Shown here: positions 45,865 through 58,862 of the stretch, piece by piece
How the letters are laid out: every line of letters starts with the position of its first letter
How positions within the stretch are numbered: the stretch's first letter is position 1
Assembly (NCBI RefSeq): GCF_027595985.1
Contig: NC_073304.1
Span: 142,298,925 to 142,362,924, forward strand
Direction: 5' to 3'
Source of the DNA: Sorex araneus
Lineage: Eukaryota > Chordata > Mammalia > Eulipotyphla > Soricidae
Length of the DNA: 64,000 bases
Position numbers and translations under genes: made by a program
Notes under the pieces: model-generated
The model's input: only the letters and a program-made list of their open reading frames with translations
What the model was told of the DNA's origin: nothing
Databases searched by the model: none

Positions 45865-46823
45865 ATTTTTTGCATTCTTAAAGAAATTAGTCACCATGTG
45901 AGATGTTTGACCATTTTGAGACAGCCAATTTGTGGAAAGTCTAATCTGGTCAGGTATAGAAGCCATGCAGAAAGAGGGGTCTCTGGATAATAGACCAGAA
46001 ACAGATGAACTTTAGTCAGTAGACACCACCAACTTTACCAGGCAGAGGGTAAGCTCATTTCACAAGTGCATTATTCAACCCCAGGCAAATCTATAAACCA
46101 TGTAGAATAGAGATGAGCTATTTCAATTAAGCTTTTCCCAAATTGAAAGATTGGGAAAGATAAAATGATGGCTGTTGGAGTCAGCCAATAAATTTTGAGG
46201 TGATAATAAATAAAATAAGTTGTCTCCTGGGTGAATACTTGGAACTAGCAATTCTTAAAGATTATCTCTTCAGATACTAACTAGATACTATCCACTGACT
46301 TATACTTATGAATGATCCTTCTCTTTGAAAATTTCCTTAAGAAGTGATTCTCTTTAACTCTTCCCTTATGCCCTCAGACTATCCTGGCATCTACAAGATA
46401 AAAATATTTTTTTGTTTCCAGAAGGTGAGTGGATGGTAAGGACTGATTTTCTTACTAATAGTAGGAAACAGCAGATGCGATAGCAGACATGATGTAATAG
46501 TGTCATGATATAATACTCTCATGATAAAATATTGATATGATATAATAGAGACATGACATAATAGTATGGAAAAAAGCAATCATGGTATAATACTGAACCG
46601 GGAAAGTGAAATCATGATGATCTCACCAAAAAAGTTGGCCCTTGCAAAGAACTCTGGCACAGCAGCTCTCCTTCTCAGTTAGCATTTTTTTAGCTGCAGA
46701 ACATCAGAAGAGTATTAGTGATAAAGCCACCAACTTCTAGAAATCCTGTCCCCTGGAAGTTTGCTTAGTGTTCTTGACACAAAGAAATTTAATTTCAATG
46801 AAGATTATAGCACTCATTAAAAT
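45865..46823. other. Unique intergenic sequence
   Basis: Includes a degenerate atgatataata repeat (46480-46570). No gene was recognised. Confidence 0.6.
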
Positions 46824-46834
46824 CTTTATTTCAA

Positions 46835-47020
46835 GGGGCGGGAGTGATAACACAGCGGGTAGGGTGTTTGCCTTGCACATAGCCAACCCGGGTTCGAATC
46901 CCAGCATCCCATATGGTCCTCTGAGCACCGCCAGGAGTAATTCCTGAGTGCAGAGCCAGGAGTTACACCTGAGCATCGCCAGGTGTGACCCAAAAAGCAA
47001 AAAAAAAAAACAAAACAAAA
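46835..47020 (+). mobile_element. SOR SINE, full length
   Basis: Near-consensus copy with the gggttcgaatccc B-box region and a long A-rich tail. An 8-bp ctttattt flanks it (46824-46831, 47029-47036). Confidence 0.93.
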
Positions 47021-47597
47021 CCAACAACACTTTATTTGTATTTAAGCATCTTGTGTTTATTCACCAAAACAAACTGACAAAGTGAAAAAAGAGCAACAGC
47101 TGGGCATGGAGCTCCCGCTTGCCCCAATTCCCCACATGCCAACACACCACTCCATGGGTGGCCCAGGAGTAGGAGAATCTTCTGTTTCAAAAGTATATGT
47201 CTAATAACTATAGTTTAGATCACATGTTTACATTATGCTGAATATTTTGTAGTTTTGATGCTCACCTACCAAAGTGCCCAAGTCATTCCTTTCCTAACTT
47301 GCAGTCACCTCATTTCCTCCACCTACTCCTCCACTTGTTTGGTATTTTCAGTTTTATAATGTAGGCCAAAGGTTTGTTATAACTTGATGCTGTCTATCCC
47401 TTTTGATATATTTCTGTATGTACCCAGCATAGTGCCCAGAGATCACCTACCTCAATGCAAACTTTAGATAGTTCATGTTTCTTACCTTAGAAAGTATAAT
47501 CCTAGCAAACAAGAGTGTGTATTTTACTAACTTTGGTAAAGTGTGAGTGAATGTAAAACTTCATCTGGTAATCTTCCTTCAAGAAGTTTAATAGTGA

Positions 47598-47757
47598 CTG
47601 AGGCGATAGTATGGTGGAAAGGGCATTTGTGTGCACCTGACCCACGTTTGATCCCAGCACCTCATTTGGTTGGTCTCCTTGGCTCCACCAGAATGGATCC
47701 CTGAGTGCAGAGCTAGGAATAAGCCCTGAAAACTGCTGCAGGCGACCCAAACACCAA
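47598..47757 (+). mobile_element. SOR SINE whose tail seeds a GAAA/GGAA tract
   Basis: gactgaggcgatagtatggt head, cgtttgatcccagcacctc, and tail tgcaggcgacccaaacacca running directly into the purine tract at 47760. Confidence 0.85.
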
Positions 47758-47759
47758 AC

Positions 47760-48148
<389 letters not shown>

Positions 48149-48159
48149 AACAGATGGAA

Positions 48160-48320
48160 CTGAGTGGATGGTTCTAAGGTGTGAGGTGTGAATTGTTCAT
48201 GTGCAAGCCCTGAGTTTGATCCCAAGCCCTGCGTTGTCCCCTGAGTGCTGCAGCCTGGAAGTGGCTCCAAGGCACCGCGCAGGCCATGGCCCCTGAGTAT
48301 CCCAGATGCAACTGCTCCTC
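48160..48320 (+). mobile_element. SOR-like SINE, diverged
   Basis: ggatggttctaaggtgtgag to ggcccctgagtatcccagat, immediately after the purine tract. Confidence 0.55.
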
Positions 48321-48896
48321 CTCCATCAAAGGAAGCACAACGAAAGTTATTTGAGTCTCATTCAAACCCTTCTGCACTCACCTTTGTACTCAAAAACCTT
48401 TTATATCAAAAACTCTGACTCTGCCTGAAGTTTTTTTTCTCACAACAGGGGTCATCCGTGGTTCAAGTTCAAAGCCACCTGAACATGCCAGAAAGTTAAT
48501 GATCTCAGAAATCCTCAATGAATGACAAACAGGGAGTTGATAGAAAAAGATTTTAACTACCTCCCCTTAGGCATGAAATAACTCTAAAGATTGGTTACCT
48601 GCTTGACAATAAACCCCATTTGCTTGCCTTTCTCCTCCTGTTTCCTTGTGTGTTTCCTGGTACCCCTGCCAATCAGCCGTCTTGCTTCCTAACCCAAAGA
48701 GCATCATTCTCACAAGACAGCAGAGTCCAAATATTATGTGTAGATTGTTGTTATAACATACAACATCAGTTTTTGTTTGCCAGTGTTGAATTCAAGAAAG
48801 TAGAAACCTATTTGTAAGCCAAATGGAAGTGTGTGAAATTGGTGAGTTTCTAGTAAAACAAATCTTAGGGCTTTTAGGTAGGTGACAAAAGAAAGG

Positions 48897-49058
48897 TTTG
48901 TGGGATCAATAGTAGAGCAGGTAGGTCATTTGCCTTGCATTCAGTTGACCTGGGTTCAATCTCCACATCCCATATAGTCCTCTGAGCACTGCCAGGAGTA
49001 ATTCCTGAATGCAGATCCAGGAGTAACCCCTGAACATCGCAGGGTGTGGTTCAAAAAT
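48897..49058 (+). mobile_element. SOR SINE
   Basis: tttgtgggatcaatagtaga head, gggttcaatctccacatccc, and tail gcagggtgtggttcaaaaat. Confidence 0.88.
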
Positions 49059-49059
49059 G

Positions 49060-50730
49060 GGGGTTGGGGGGCGGGAGGTGGGCAGAGGGCAGGGGGTGGG
49101 GAAAGGTTGGTTTTAGTGTTCTGTGTGAACTATCAGTCTAGACCTCAACCTGGGGGTCTACCAAACAATGAAAGAAAGCATTTCTCTCTAAGGCTCCTCC
49201 TGCAACTTGCTTTTCTTGCTCAGTGTGATGTTCCCGAGGTTTTTTTCATTCTCCTAGTATACATGTATATACTCTTATTTTAATAGTAGTAGTTTCATAG
49301 TAGTGTATGTGTATTAATTTATTTATTAATTTATTCTACTGCAGATGTATATCTAGACTGTAGTAAAGGTTCCTGAGTATAGCCTCTATTGTGACCAATA
49401 TTCCTGTTTGTACCCTGTGCATGCATGTGTATGTGTTAGGTCACTAGGATATGTGTACGTGAGTGTGTTTCAGGATGAAAAACATCAAACTCATACCAGT
49501 GGTCATCTTTAGTGGTGGGCACAGTGAGAATGGGGTCCTTGGGTGGACCGTGATTATTAAGTTGCTGTTGGTTTATTATTCCTGTACTTCTTGCATACCT
49601 GAAATAGTATTTACAATTAAAATGCATGGATCTATTCCAACTTTGGAGGAATCTAGATATAAACTTTTTATGATTTTAATTTCCTGCCTTTACTTATCAG
49701 AAATTTCCCTCATGCTCATTATAATTACTGATATCTTCAAGAAGCATGTGCCACAGAAATATAGAATCTATTCTGTGTAAAGTTAGCAAAACTATATATA
49801 GAGTTCACTAACTAAAAAGAGTTCACTAAATATTTGTGGTATCAGAAAGTTATGGTCTGACTTTACTTTTTCTTCTCCCAACTTAAAAGAAATCCATTTT
49901 CAGAATATTGACTTATGTAAACAGTCCTCGCTTCTTGGGGAATTCCACGATATGCTTTATCCATTGAACACGGAAACTTGGTGGCTCTAGAAAAGTGAAC
50001 TAGGTCATGTCAGGCTTTCATCCTTTGTTATTTCAAGTCAATAAAAATAGTTGGTCAGGAAGGTGAGTCAGAATCTGACGTGTTCTGTCTCATTTGATCA
50101 AAATAATAGCAGGTTTATTTAACTTATTTCATTCTTTTTCACAATTTCATTCTTGCTAAAATTAAATTAAATAGCAACTATTTCATTTGCACCTTCAATC
50201 AGGTTACCTCTGAGCCATAATTATTTTTACCAAACTGATGTGATTGCCTATCAAGATTTCAGAATTATATAGCCCTTGTTTTCCTCACTTCCTCACCAAA
50301 AATTCCATCCATGAAGGTATATTTCAAAAATAGAAAGTGAGCACAATGACCATGTGAGTTTCCATCAGGAGGATGCAGGGCTGTGATTCAGCTGTTCTGT
50401 GGACACTGATTACCTAATCAAGGCTACAAGGACTCTGCTGCTATTTAGAGGTGATACTCTGAATAATGAAATCCTTGTCTTTTAAGTCTTCCTTTTAGTT
50501 TACAGATCTCAAAACAGTTTAAAGCTGTAACTGATACCTTAAAACCCTTCTATTAGATTGTCAATAGTTTACCTTGACTGTTCCATAGAAATGATGATTC
50601 ATAGATTCAGATTATTACATCAGAGCATATACTATGTGTGAGATACCACTATGAAGTTTTCTTTTTTAACATGACCTGGTTTATTCCATATAATTCTATT
50701 ATGTTTTAGAGAATCCCATATTTCCTGGAG
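49060..50730. other. Mostly unique intergenic sequence
   Basis: 49200-49400 may be an old antisense L1 piece (ctattgtgaccaatattcct). Nothing coding was recognised. Confidence 0.5.
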
Positions 50731-50732
50731 TG

Positions 50733-50858
50733 AAAATAAAGGGCCTGAAATGCAGAGAGGTTAAGTAGCTTGTCTACCATTGCACCAGGAAGTGCCAGAG
50801 TCAGAGTTTGACCCCAGGCAGGCTGACTCTGTGTTCTCTATTTCTTTGCTATACTGAG
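50733..50858 (-). mobile_element. MIR SINE, antisense
   Basis: tgcagagaggttaagtagct, ccaggaagtgccagagtcag and gtttgaccccaggcaggctg are the reverse of the MIR core. Confidence 0.85.
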
Positions 50859-51049
50859 GCCCAGAGGGAGAAGAACACCTGCAAATGTTCACCTACTATC
50901 AAGTGCTGGAGTCAACACTGGTTGTTTCGGTGGGTGCTCTCAAACTCTGCTCAGTAGGACCCAAGACTCCACTGGTAATTCTTAGCAACCTGGCAGTCGG
51001 TTCAGACTGAGAGCCCATGGACATGATGGCCCTGCCGTTCCATATTTAC

Positions 51050-51225
51050 CTAGACTATTCCAGTGGTGACTGGTTCCCTAGGGCCACACTCAGGCGTGCT
51101 CAGGAACCTTCAGGGATGCACCTGCTGATGCTTGAGGGATCATGTAGTGCAGAACTCAAACATCATGGCATGTATTTGCTAGGCATATACCCTAACAATT
51201 GTATTATCCCCCAGCCCCTGGACTC
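51050..51225 (-). mobile_element. SOR-like SINE, antisense, old
   Basis: agggccacactcaggcgtgc to acaattgtattatcccccag and cccc. Confidence 0.6.
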
Positions 51226-51577
51226 AAGGCTTAACCCAGATCACTTTCCTGTGAAGCCCAAAATGTTATTTATTATTTTGATAGAAAATAATGTCTTAAT
51301 TCCTTCTTCAAGACCCTTGTTTAAGTTGTTGGCAATTCATCCAAGAATCCCATTTATCCCAATGACCAGGGCATCAGAACCTGGTCATCATAATAAATGT
51401 TCTAGTCCAGAGCTTTAAATAATAATTTGGTAACTATTACAGGGTATATATATATTCCCAAGATCTAAAATTGAGAAGAAGGAAAATATGTCTTCAAGCT
51501 CCCAGAAAGAGAAAGTTAACTTGAAACTAGAAACTACATAGTTCTCCTACTTTTATAAAATTCTGTTTTATTTTATT

Positions 51578-51697
51578 GGGTTGGGGAGACACACAGGAAT
51601 TACTTTTAACTTAAGAAGGCCATAAGTAGTGTCATAGATCAAATCATTCACATGCAAGGCAAGCTATTAGTCCTGATATTATCTTTTCAGGCCCTAG
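51578..51697 (-). mobile_element. SOR-like SINE, antisense, old
   Basis: ggggagacacacaggaatta to acatgcaaggcaagctatta and cttttcaggcc. Confidence 0.55.
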
Positions 51698-52315
51698 ATT
51701 CTCCCATTTCAGAGGAGAAAACACCTGCCAACCCTTCAAAGAGAGTTAGCCTCAAAGGCCTCTTTTCCCACACTCCCTCACCTGCCCATGCACTACACAG
51801 TTCCCCCCCCGCCCCGGAATGTTTTCATCTCATGTTTTATACTTGCTGCCACCTGGGCTCGAAGTGGCATCTATCACAGCTCTGCACGGAACTGGTTCCC
51901 TTTCAACCCACCTTTATTCCACATGAGCTGGAAGGACCTGGAAGAACCTTTCAAGTCTTCCCAGACTAAGGAAATACTCAAATCTGGAAGGCCTTGATGT
52001 CAATCCACTAACTTTTCCTCAGAGCTTTGTAGTCAGTTTGAGGTGATCTTATTCAAGTATATTATTATTCAAATGTATGTGCAGACAACCCATCCTAATG
52101 AAAGCACTCATGTAATGAGAACATGATCCATGGCCTCCAGGGTTTTTTTTTTTTACCCTGAGTGCTTATAGCTGAGTAGATGTGCAGGGGTTTGAGCCAT
52201 GGCACTGCATTTCCTCCTGAGCATTGCTTAGTGTGGCATCCTGAGACCACGGAGTATCACTGTGAGCACAAGCCCTGGCAATGAACCATTGGCCCCATTT
52301 GGAAGACTCTCATTC

Positions 52316-52368
52316 AGAGAGAGACAGACAGAGAGGGAGAGAGACACACAGAGAGAGAGAGAGAAAGA
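52316..52368. repeat. (GA)n-rich tract
   Basis: Interrupted GA/GAGACA repeats. Confidence 0.85.
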
Positions 52369-52917
52369 TCCTTGCACATAAGGGGCACTTAATAAAGATG
52401 TGTTAATCAACGCACCCTAGTTTTCTCTTTGGGGAGAGGATTTCCTTTTTTGTCATCCAGGTCTCCCTATGGATATCTACCAGGTCTATCTGTCTATGAT
52501 ATGATGGGGTCACAATGGGTTCTTGGGTTTTGTGTGATATGCTATGAAAAATATCTCATCTCAGAAACAGAACAAAATATCCAACAGGAAAAGAATGGAC
52601 ACACTGTCCATTGGCATCACAGAGCACTCCAGCACTAGAAAGGAATGAACATTGACAACAGTTTGGGTGGATCTCAAAAGCATCCGTGGAATGAAAGAAA
52701 ACAGATAACAAAGAACATGTAGCATACAATCCCACTTGCCTAAAATTGTAGAAAATGCAAAGCTCGTCTTTAGTTACAGAAATTAGAATGTAGTTCTTCA
52801 TGGAGGACAGACATGGGGTAGACAGAGGATGGGAGAACTCTCTAAAGTGAGTTGCAAAATGCTGGAGCTCTCTGTTTTACTATCTTTTTGTTTTTGCATT
52901 TTTTGTTTTGTTTTGTT

Positions 52918-53065
52918 TTGTTTTTGCCACACCTGACCATACTCAGAGTTATCTTGGCTCTGCACTCAGGAAATAACTCCTGGCAGTGCTCCAGAGACTT
53001 TATGGGAAGCCAGGGATCAAACCCAGGCGGGCATGCAAAGCAATATACTATCTCTCTAGTCTCTC
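52918..53065 (-). mobile_element. SOR SINE, antisense
   Basis: TTTTG repeat then gccacacctgaccatactca to atactatctctctagtctc. Confidence 0.85.
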
Positions 53066-53825
53066 TCTTTCTCTCTTTTCTAACATATACAGCCCTTATC
53101 TAGCATGGTAACCAGCAGGGCCTCAAGCAAAAATCAGTCACCATGACTGGTGGATGGAGGAAGTCCAAGTCATTTGTGGATGGATGACGAGCAAGAGATC
53201 CTTCCAAATAAAATCATGGACTTTCATGGAGTGAATAACGATGGAGGGGAGAAGAAAACAAATAAACAAACAGAATAAAACAACAAGAAAAAAACCCAAT
53301 CCCCAAAGTCCACTACAGTATTAAAAAAAATTTTGGGCAAAGTCCAGTCCTTATAAAGTATTTCAAAGTCACCACTCTGTATGCCAAGAAAATTAGTTTA
53401 CTGATAGCAGCTAACAACCTCCAATTGGGTGGGTTGGGAATTGTTTTGTGTGAGCAATGTTTTCAATTATACTTTTTTTGCTGAACCGTCTAAAGCCTAC
53501 CAGAGATGAGAAGCAAACATTAGGTCATGGTGCCTGATGCTTCCTGTTTCACACAAACATATCACTTCATTCCAGGAAGGGCAGATACACTTCAATGGCT
53601 GATAAACTGGGATATCTTATAGTCCTTTACCTCCTGGCAGCAGTTTCAATGAACAGAGTCCTAAGGAGAAGATGCTAAAGAAGCAGCATATTAAATAAGT
53701 CTAAACATTGTCAAGCACTCACAAAAAATCCCAGAGCACACAGCCTTATGTCACCTCTACTGACTCACGGGCTCTAACAAGCTTTTCCACTGTCCCATGA
53801 ATTTATTTTCAGAATCACTTAAGCA
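53066..53825. other. Unique intergenic sequence
   Basis: No feature was recognised. Confidence 0.6.
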
Positions 53826-54003
53826 GGGGGACCAGATAGACAGTAGAGTGGTAAGGTGCTTGCCTAGCATCCAGCTCATGTAGATTTGATTCCTAGAACT
53901 CCATAAGATCCCCTGAGAATCAGCCAGGAGTGACCCCTGAGTGTCTGAGTGACCCCTGACCCAGGAGCAAGCCCTGAGCACAGACTAGTGTGGTCCAAAC
54001 ACA
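53826..54003 (+). mobile_element. SOR SINE whose tail seeds the largest GGAA/GAAA tract
   Basis: gggggaccagatagacagta head, an internal small duplication (gagtgacccctga twice), and tail actagtgtggtccaaacaca, then the purine tract. Confidence 0.85.
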
Positions 54004-54294
54004 CACAGGAAGAAGGAAAGAAAAAGCAAGCAAGCAAGCAAGCAAGCAAGAAAGCAAGAAAGAAGGGAGGGAGGGAGGGAGGGAGGAAGGAAGGAAGGAA
54101 GGAAGGAAGGAAGGAAGGAAGGAAGGAAGGAAGGAAGGAAGGAAGGAAGGAAGGAAGGAAGGAAGGGAGGGAGGGAGGGAGGGAGGAAGGAAGGAAGGGA
54201 GGGAGGGAGGGAGGGAGGGAGGGAGGGAGGAAGGAAGGAAGGAAGGAAGGAAGGAAGGAAGGAAGGAAGGAAGGAAGGAAGGAAGGAAGGAGAG

Positions 54295-54385
<91 letters not shown>

Positions 54386-54443
54386 AGGAAAGAAAGAAAG
54401 AAAAAGAAAGAAAGAAAGAAAGAAAGGAAGAAAGAAAGAAAAA

Positions 54444-54542
<99 letters not shown>

Positions 54543-54543
54543 G
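54003..54543. repeat. GCAA/GGGA/GGAA/GAAA hyperexpanded purine tract (about 540 bp)
   Basis: Ordered blocks: gcaa (about 54026-54056), ggga, ggaa, ggga, ggaa, then nearly 240 bp of gaaa. Follows the SINE 53826-54003. Confidence 0.97.
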
Positions 54544-54551
54544 TTAAGTGC

Positions 54552-54645
54552 CCAGGGCCTAGAGATATTTCACCAACACAGCAGGTTCCCCAGGGCTCAG
54601 AGCTGGGAGTAGCCCTAGAGCACTGCTGGGTGTGTCCAAAAAACC
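54552..54645 (+). mobile_element. SOR-like SINE, shortened
   Basis: cagggcctagagatatttca head, agagctgggagtagccctag middle, and tail gctgggtgtgtccaaaaaac. Confidence 0.65.
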
Positions 54646-54952
54646 CATCTCTCCCCGCCAATAAAAAACCTTCTGAAAGACTTTTTGATTACTAATTTTC
54701 CAAAATATGAAAACAACAGTACAAAAATCAAAGCCAAAAAGTGCTTGTAGACTCTTCCTTTTCTGAGTTTGAATAAAGTACAATTTTAGTTGTCCGTTTT
54801 AAAAAGGCCTCTTCTAGTGTTCTTTATGTAAAAATACTGAGCAGAATGATTGTTAAGCTAAGGAAGAACACACTTTTAAAGATAAATTTTTTAAATAACA
54901 TATTTTAAAAGACAATTTTTATTCAAATAAATTATAAAGATGGTAGGGAATT

Positions 54953-55144
54953 GCATCACTGTATCACTGTCATCCCATTGCTCATCAATTTGCTCGAGCG
55001 GTCACCAGTAACATCTCCATTGTGAGACTTGTTGTTACTGCTTTTGGCAATATCTAATACGCCACAGGTATTGGTTCCTCCGTCCCTCTTGGATAGCTGG
55101 GCAAGCTACCAAGAGTATCTCGCCCACACGGCAGAGGCTGGCAA
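54953..55144 (-). mobile_element. tRNA/RTE-tailed SINE, 5'-truncated, with TSD
   Basis: Flanked by an 11-bp duplication ggtagggaatt (54942-54952 and 55145-55155). The minus strand carries the body (agatactcttggtagcttgc) and the RTE-like tail (gttactggtgaccgctcgag), ending in acagtgatacagtg. The tRNA head is missing. Confidence 0.82.
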
Positions 55145-55159
55145 GGTAGGGAATTAAAC

Positions 55160-56465
55160 AAATTTTTTAAAATTTTATTTATTTCTTTTTTCTTTTTTTC
55201 TTTTTTATTTTATTGAATCACTGTGTGGAAGGTTACATAGTTCTCAGGGTTATGTCAGTTATACAATACTCAAACACCCTTCCCTTCACCAGTGCCCATA
55301 TTCCATCACCAACCACCCCAGTATACCTCCCGCCCCCTCCCGCCCCCCGTCCCCACCCTTGTAAGTGATAAGTTTCACTTTGTTCATGCTTTATCTTGAT
55401 TACATTCCATGTTTCAACACATAACTCACTATTGTTGCTGGAGCTCCCCCCCCCCCAAAAAAAAGACAGTCCTACTGCCAAGGAAGCATTTGATAGTTAG
55501 TTTTCCATTGCTGAGAATGTAGAGATATTAAGTCCCGCTGTTTGTTACATAACTTTTCTTTTTTTTCCCCCTCTTCCCGTGCCACTGAGTTCATGCCTGC
55601 TTAGTAATCCTCATAGTATAATTGATGCCACGCTGCCTGACAAAGGGAAAAAAACCGAGAAAGATGGTTATTTCCCGTCATCAGCCAGCATGGGGCTATG
55701 GCTTAGTTGATAGTCTAGCAGCATGTCTGCAAGCAGTTTCTGGAACCAAAAGTAGTGCACTGGTATCGGCCCCAGCTCGAGACTCCACCAGCGTCCCGCT
55801 GTTCCATTTACATAATAATTTTTTTTCCTTATATCCCGTTCCCACACCACCAGGTTCGTGTCTGCTTAATGGACATCATACTATGGCTAACGCCATGCCG
55901 CATTTCTTCCCAAGAAAGAAGGATATTTCTTCTCCTCAGCCGGCGTGGGGTTATGGTTTAGTTCAGTCTAGAGAGATGGCTACCACTTTGATTGCCTTCA
56001 AAATTTCAACAAAAGACTTACTATTCTTGTTAGGATTTTCCCCCCAAAGTCCTACCCGTTAAAAAGGAACCATTTCATATTGCTGATGATTAGATGACAT
56101 TAGGTTGCGCGGCCGCTGCCGCAGCCGTGCGGTTTTGGGTTTCTGTATAAAGTCCAGGGAAAATTCTGTCAGAAATTACATCACTGCAAACTTTTACCCT
56201 TTTATGGTGCTCATAAGATGGAAAAACCTAGAGAGAGATATCCGGCCCCCACTGTTGCAGCCTGGCGTAAACTCTCAGTTCACATTCTGGAAGTATTTCA
56301 GTGGGCTGCTGGTGTCCAAAGTAGCTCTTTTGGGCTCTTTGATCATGCTCGAGTGGCAGCAGCGGCGAAAGGCTAAACAAAATTTTAACTCAGTGTTTTA
56401 CTTTATCGTCAAGGTGGGGGGCGCTCATCGGTACTTAAAGGGCTATTCCCAACTTAGAGTTTAGA
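55160..56465 (-). mobile_element. L1 with long hairpin-type 3'UTR, antisense
   Basis: T-rich start (reverse of a poly(A) tail) at 55160-55215, then the reverse of the 3'UTR end (attgaatcactgtgtggaag, caccagtgcccatattccat). Segments match 9280-9660 in reverse (gaagcatttgatagttagtt; ccgcagccgtgcggttttgg). It contains a GC stem-loop at 56109-56128 and extends further than the copy at 8712-9684. Exact 5' end uncertain; no ORF2 protein was recognised. Confidence 0.7.
56109..56128 (-). other. GC-rich stem-loop in L1 3'UTR, second copy
   Basis: gcggccgc-TGCC-gcagccgt (plus strand). In the L1 sense the stem pairs like that at 9309-9328: one A-T pair is replaced by G-C, one C-G by T-G, and the outermost pair is lost. 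Confidence 0.55.
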
Positions 56466-56539
56466 ATAGAACTAGGGTATGTCCACAGCCTGCAAAACAA
56501 GTGCCTTAAGCTTTGTACTATCTGGCTTCTAAATCAATT

Positions 56540-56700
56540 TGAGAGATGGGGCATCTGTCACCCAGTGGTGCTCAGGAATTGTTCCTGGCCCTGTGCCCAG
56601 GGATCCTCCTGATGGAGCTCAGGGGACTATTTGCATTATCAGAGATTATGTGCAAGGCAAGTACCTTAATCTCTATGTTATCTCTCTATCTCCTCACCCC
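56540..56700 (-). mobile_element. SOR-like SINE, antisense
   Basis: cacccagtggtgctcaggaa to atgttatctctctatctcct. Confidence 0.75.
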
Positions 56701-56744
56701 CAAGTCAGTTTTATGAACAGTAAATATATGTGAGAAAATTTTTA

Positions 56745-57665
56745 TAAAAGTGAAGTATCACCTCATTTCAATGAAACTGGCGTACATCAAAAAAGAGTAG
56801 AAAAAACCAATACTGGCAGCGATATGGGGGAAAAGGACCCCCTCATCCGCTGTTGGTGGGAATAGCACCTGCTCTGGCCTCTGTGGGGTAGAGTATGGAG
56901 ACGTCTCAAAATGTAAGAATTAAGAGCTTCCATATCTCAAAGCAATTTTACTGGAATTCATCCAGAGATCCCCAAAATTATATTTTGAAAAGATATTCAT
57001 AATCCTGTGTTCATTGCAGCACTACACACAAAAGTCAAGATTTAGAGAAAAAGGAAACCCTAAGTGCCCAAGAACACACGAGTAGATAAACAAATCGTGG
57101 AATGGGGCCAGAGATAGTATAGCAGGTGGGGCGTTTGCCTTGCTCATGGCCTACCCAGGTTCAATCCTGGCACCGCATATGACCTCCTGAGCACTGCCAG
57201 TAGTTATTCCTGAGCACAGAGCCAGCAGTAATCCCTGATCATGATTGGGTGTGGCCCAAACACCTGCCCTCCCCCCACATAAAAGAACTTAAGGCATATA
57301 TACAAAATGGAATACTACACAGTAATAAGACAATATGAAATCATGCAATTAGCCATTAAGAGAATGGAACTAGAGAGTTTCATGCAGAATGAAGTCAGTC
57401 AGGAGAGGAATATTTAGTTCCCTTTGTGGAATATCAAGTAACATTGTATGGAAATTAAGAAATGGCCAGTGGCAACAGACACAGTGAGTAGGCTGACAGA
57501 ACTAAGCTTCCCAAGGGTGGGAGGCTGCGATGCTGAAGGTGGAAGGCCTGAGATATGATCGAGGGGCACTGTGGTGGTGGCTGTGGAATGGACATTAATG
57601 CTGGAACTCTTTGGCTGTGGTTTTGTAAATCATAGTGCCTTCTCTTAAATAAAATATTGACGAAG
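56745..57665 (+). mobile_element. Old L1 3' end split by SOR SINE
   Basis: gaagtatcacctcatttcaa, cgctgttggtgggaatagca, tcattgcagcactacacaca, then after the SINE acaaaatggaatactacaca and a 3'UTR ending in cttaaataaaatattg. Diverged. Confidence 0.75.
57103..57285 (+). mobile_element. SOR SINE in old L1
   Basis: Head ggggccagagatagtatagc, then caggttcaatcctgg, and tail attgggtgtggcccaaacac. Confidence 0.88.
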
Positions 57666-58081
57666 AAAAGTTCATTTCAAACTAAAAAAATATCTTAAAA
57701 ATATGGTAGGTCAATGTTCCTATCTTAGGCTATATAGGTCTTATACCACCTGAATAGAAATTACCAAAGTTCAAATAGAAAAATGGGCAAAGGCTATAAC
57801 AAAAAATAAAAACCCACAAGAGAAAGTGTGAGTCTTACTACTGAGCAGAAAACTACAAATTAAACTAAATCAGAAAGCCATTTTCCTCCTATCAAATTAG
57901 GAAAGTTATTTTTAAACTAAAATTTAAACATATTCACTTTGGAACATCACTCATCCGAATAAAAATTGGACAGACTCCTTTTTTATTGAGGTCAGATGGT
58001 TTTCAGGATTATATGTACATAATATAATTCACACATACTAGTATATAATATGAAATATAACTAAATATTTATTAGTGTGCT

Positions 58082-58140
58082 TTACTATTTGTACATATAT
58101 AAATATATATACATATACACATACATACATATATATATAA
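58082..58140. repeat. TA/CATA microsatellite
   Basis: Imperfect tatacata repeats. Confidence 0.85.
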
Positions 58141-58194
58141 TTTTGGGCCATTTCAAGAGGCACTTAGGACTACTCCCAGGACAGTTTTTTTGTT

Positions 58195-58362
58195 TTGGTT
58201 TTGGGTCACACCGGGTGATGCTCAGAGGTTACTCCTGGTGCTCTGCACTCAGGAATTACTCCTGGCAGTGCTTGGGAACCATATGGGATACTGGGAATTG
58301 AACCCTGGATGGCCACGTGCAAGGCATATGCCCTATCCACTGTGCTACAGCTCCAGCCCCTC
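58195..58362 (-). mobile_element. SOR SINE, antisense
   Basis: tttgggtcacaccgggtgat to gctacagctccagcccct, near consensus. Confidence 0.92.
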
Positions 58363-58774
58363 CAGGTCAGTTCTTGGGGGTCACTCTGAATGATACTCAG
58401 AGGGCCATGGCGTCCTAGAGATTTACCTCTAGTCTCCCCCTATTAAACATGTTCTCCAGCTCTTAGTCATCTTTCCAGTACCAAGATTATATATATTTTA
58501 GGGAAACAATTTCATACATCTTCAAAATATGTGACCCTGCACTCTGCCCACCACCAAAGGATGAATATCCCTTCCACCCTAGTGCATTGGACCCTCTACA
58601 TAGTTAATAGTGTGTAATGATAAATAATAATGAGCATTTTTCATACGCTTCTTGGTCAATGGCATGTCTTCTTTGATACAGTGTCCTTTCAGATACTTCT
58701 CCCCCTTTTTTTGTGTAAGATTTTCTCTGGTATTGTTGAATTTTTGAAGGGAAGACAACCTGGCATTCTAGGAA

Positions 58775-58862
58775 CTCTCGGAACTTGGGGGCCACTTGAG
58801 GGATCATATGCAAGAAATTGAACCTGGGGTTCCTGCATGCAAAGCAAGAGATCTCTCTGGGA
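58775..58862 (-). mobile_element. SINE head fragment in antisense L1
   Basis: gggccacttgagggatcata to gcaagagatctctctggg. Confidence 0.55.

Noticed and set aside
53876-54695. Frames of 185-261 codons in the purine tract, both strands
   Set aside because: Periodic KERKKERK / SFLPSFLP text is the translation of a GAAA/GGAA microsatellite.
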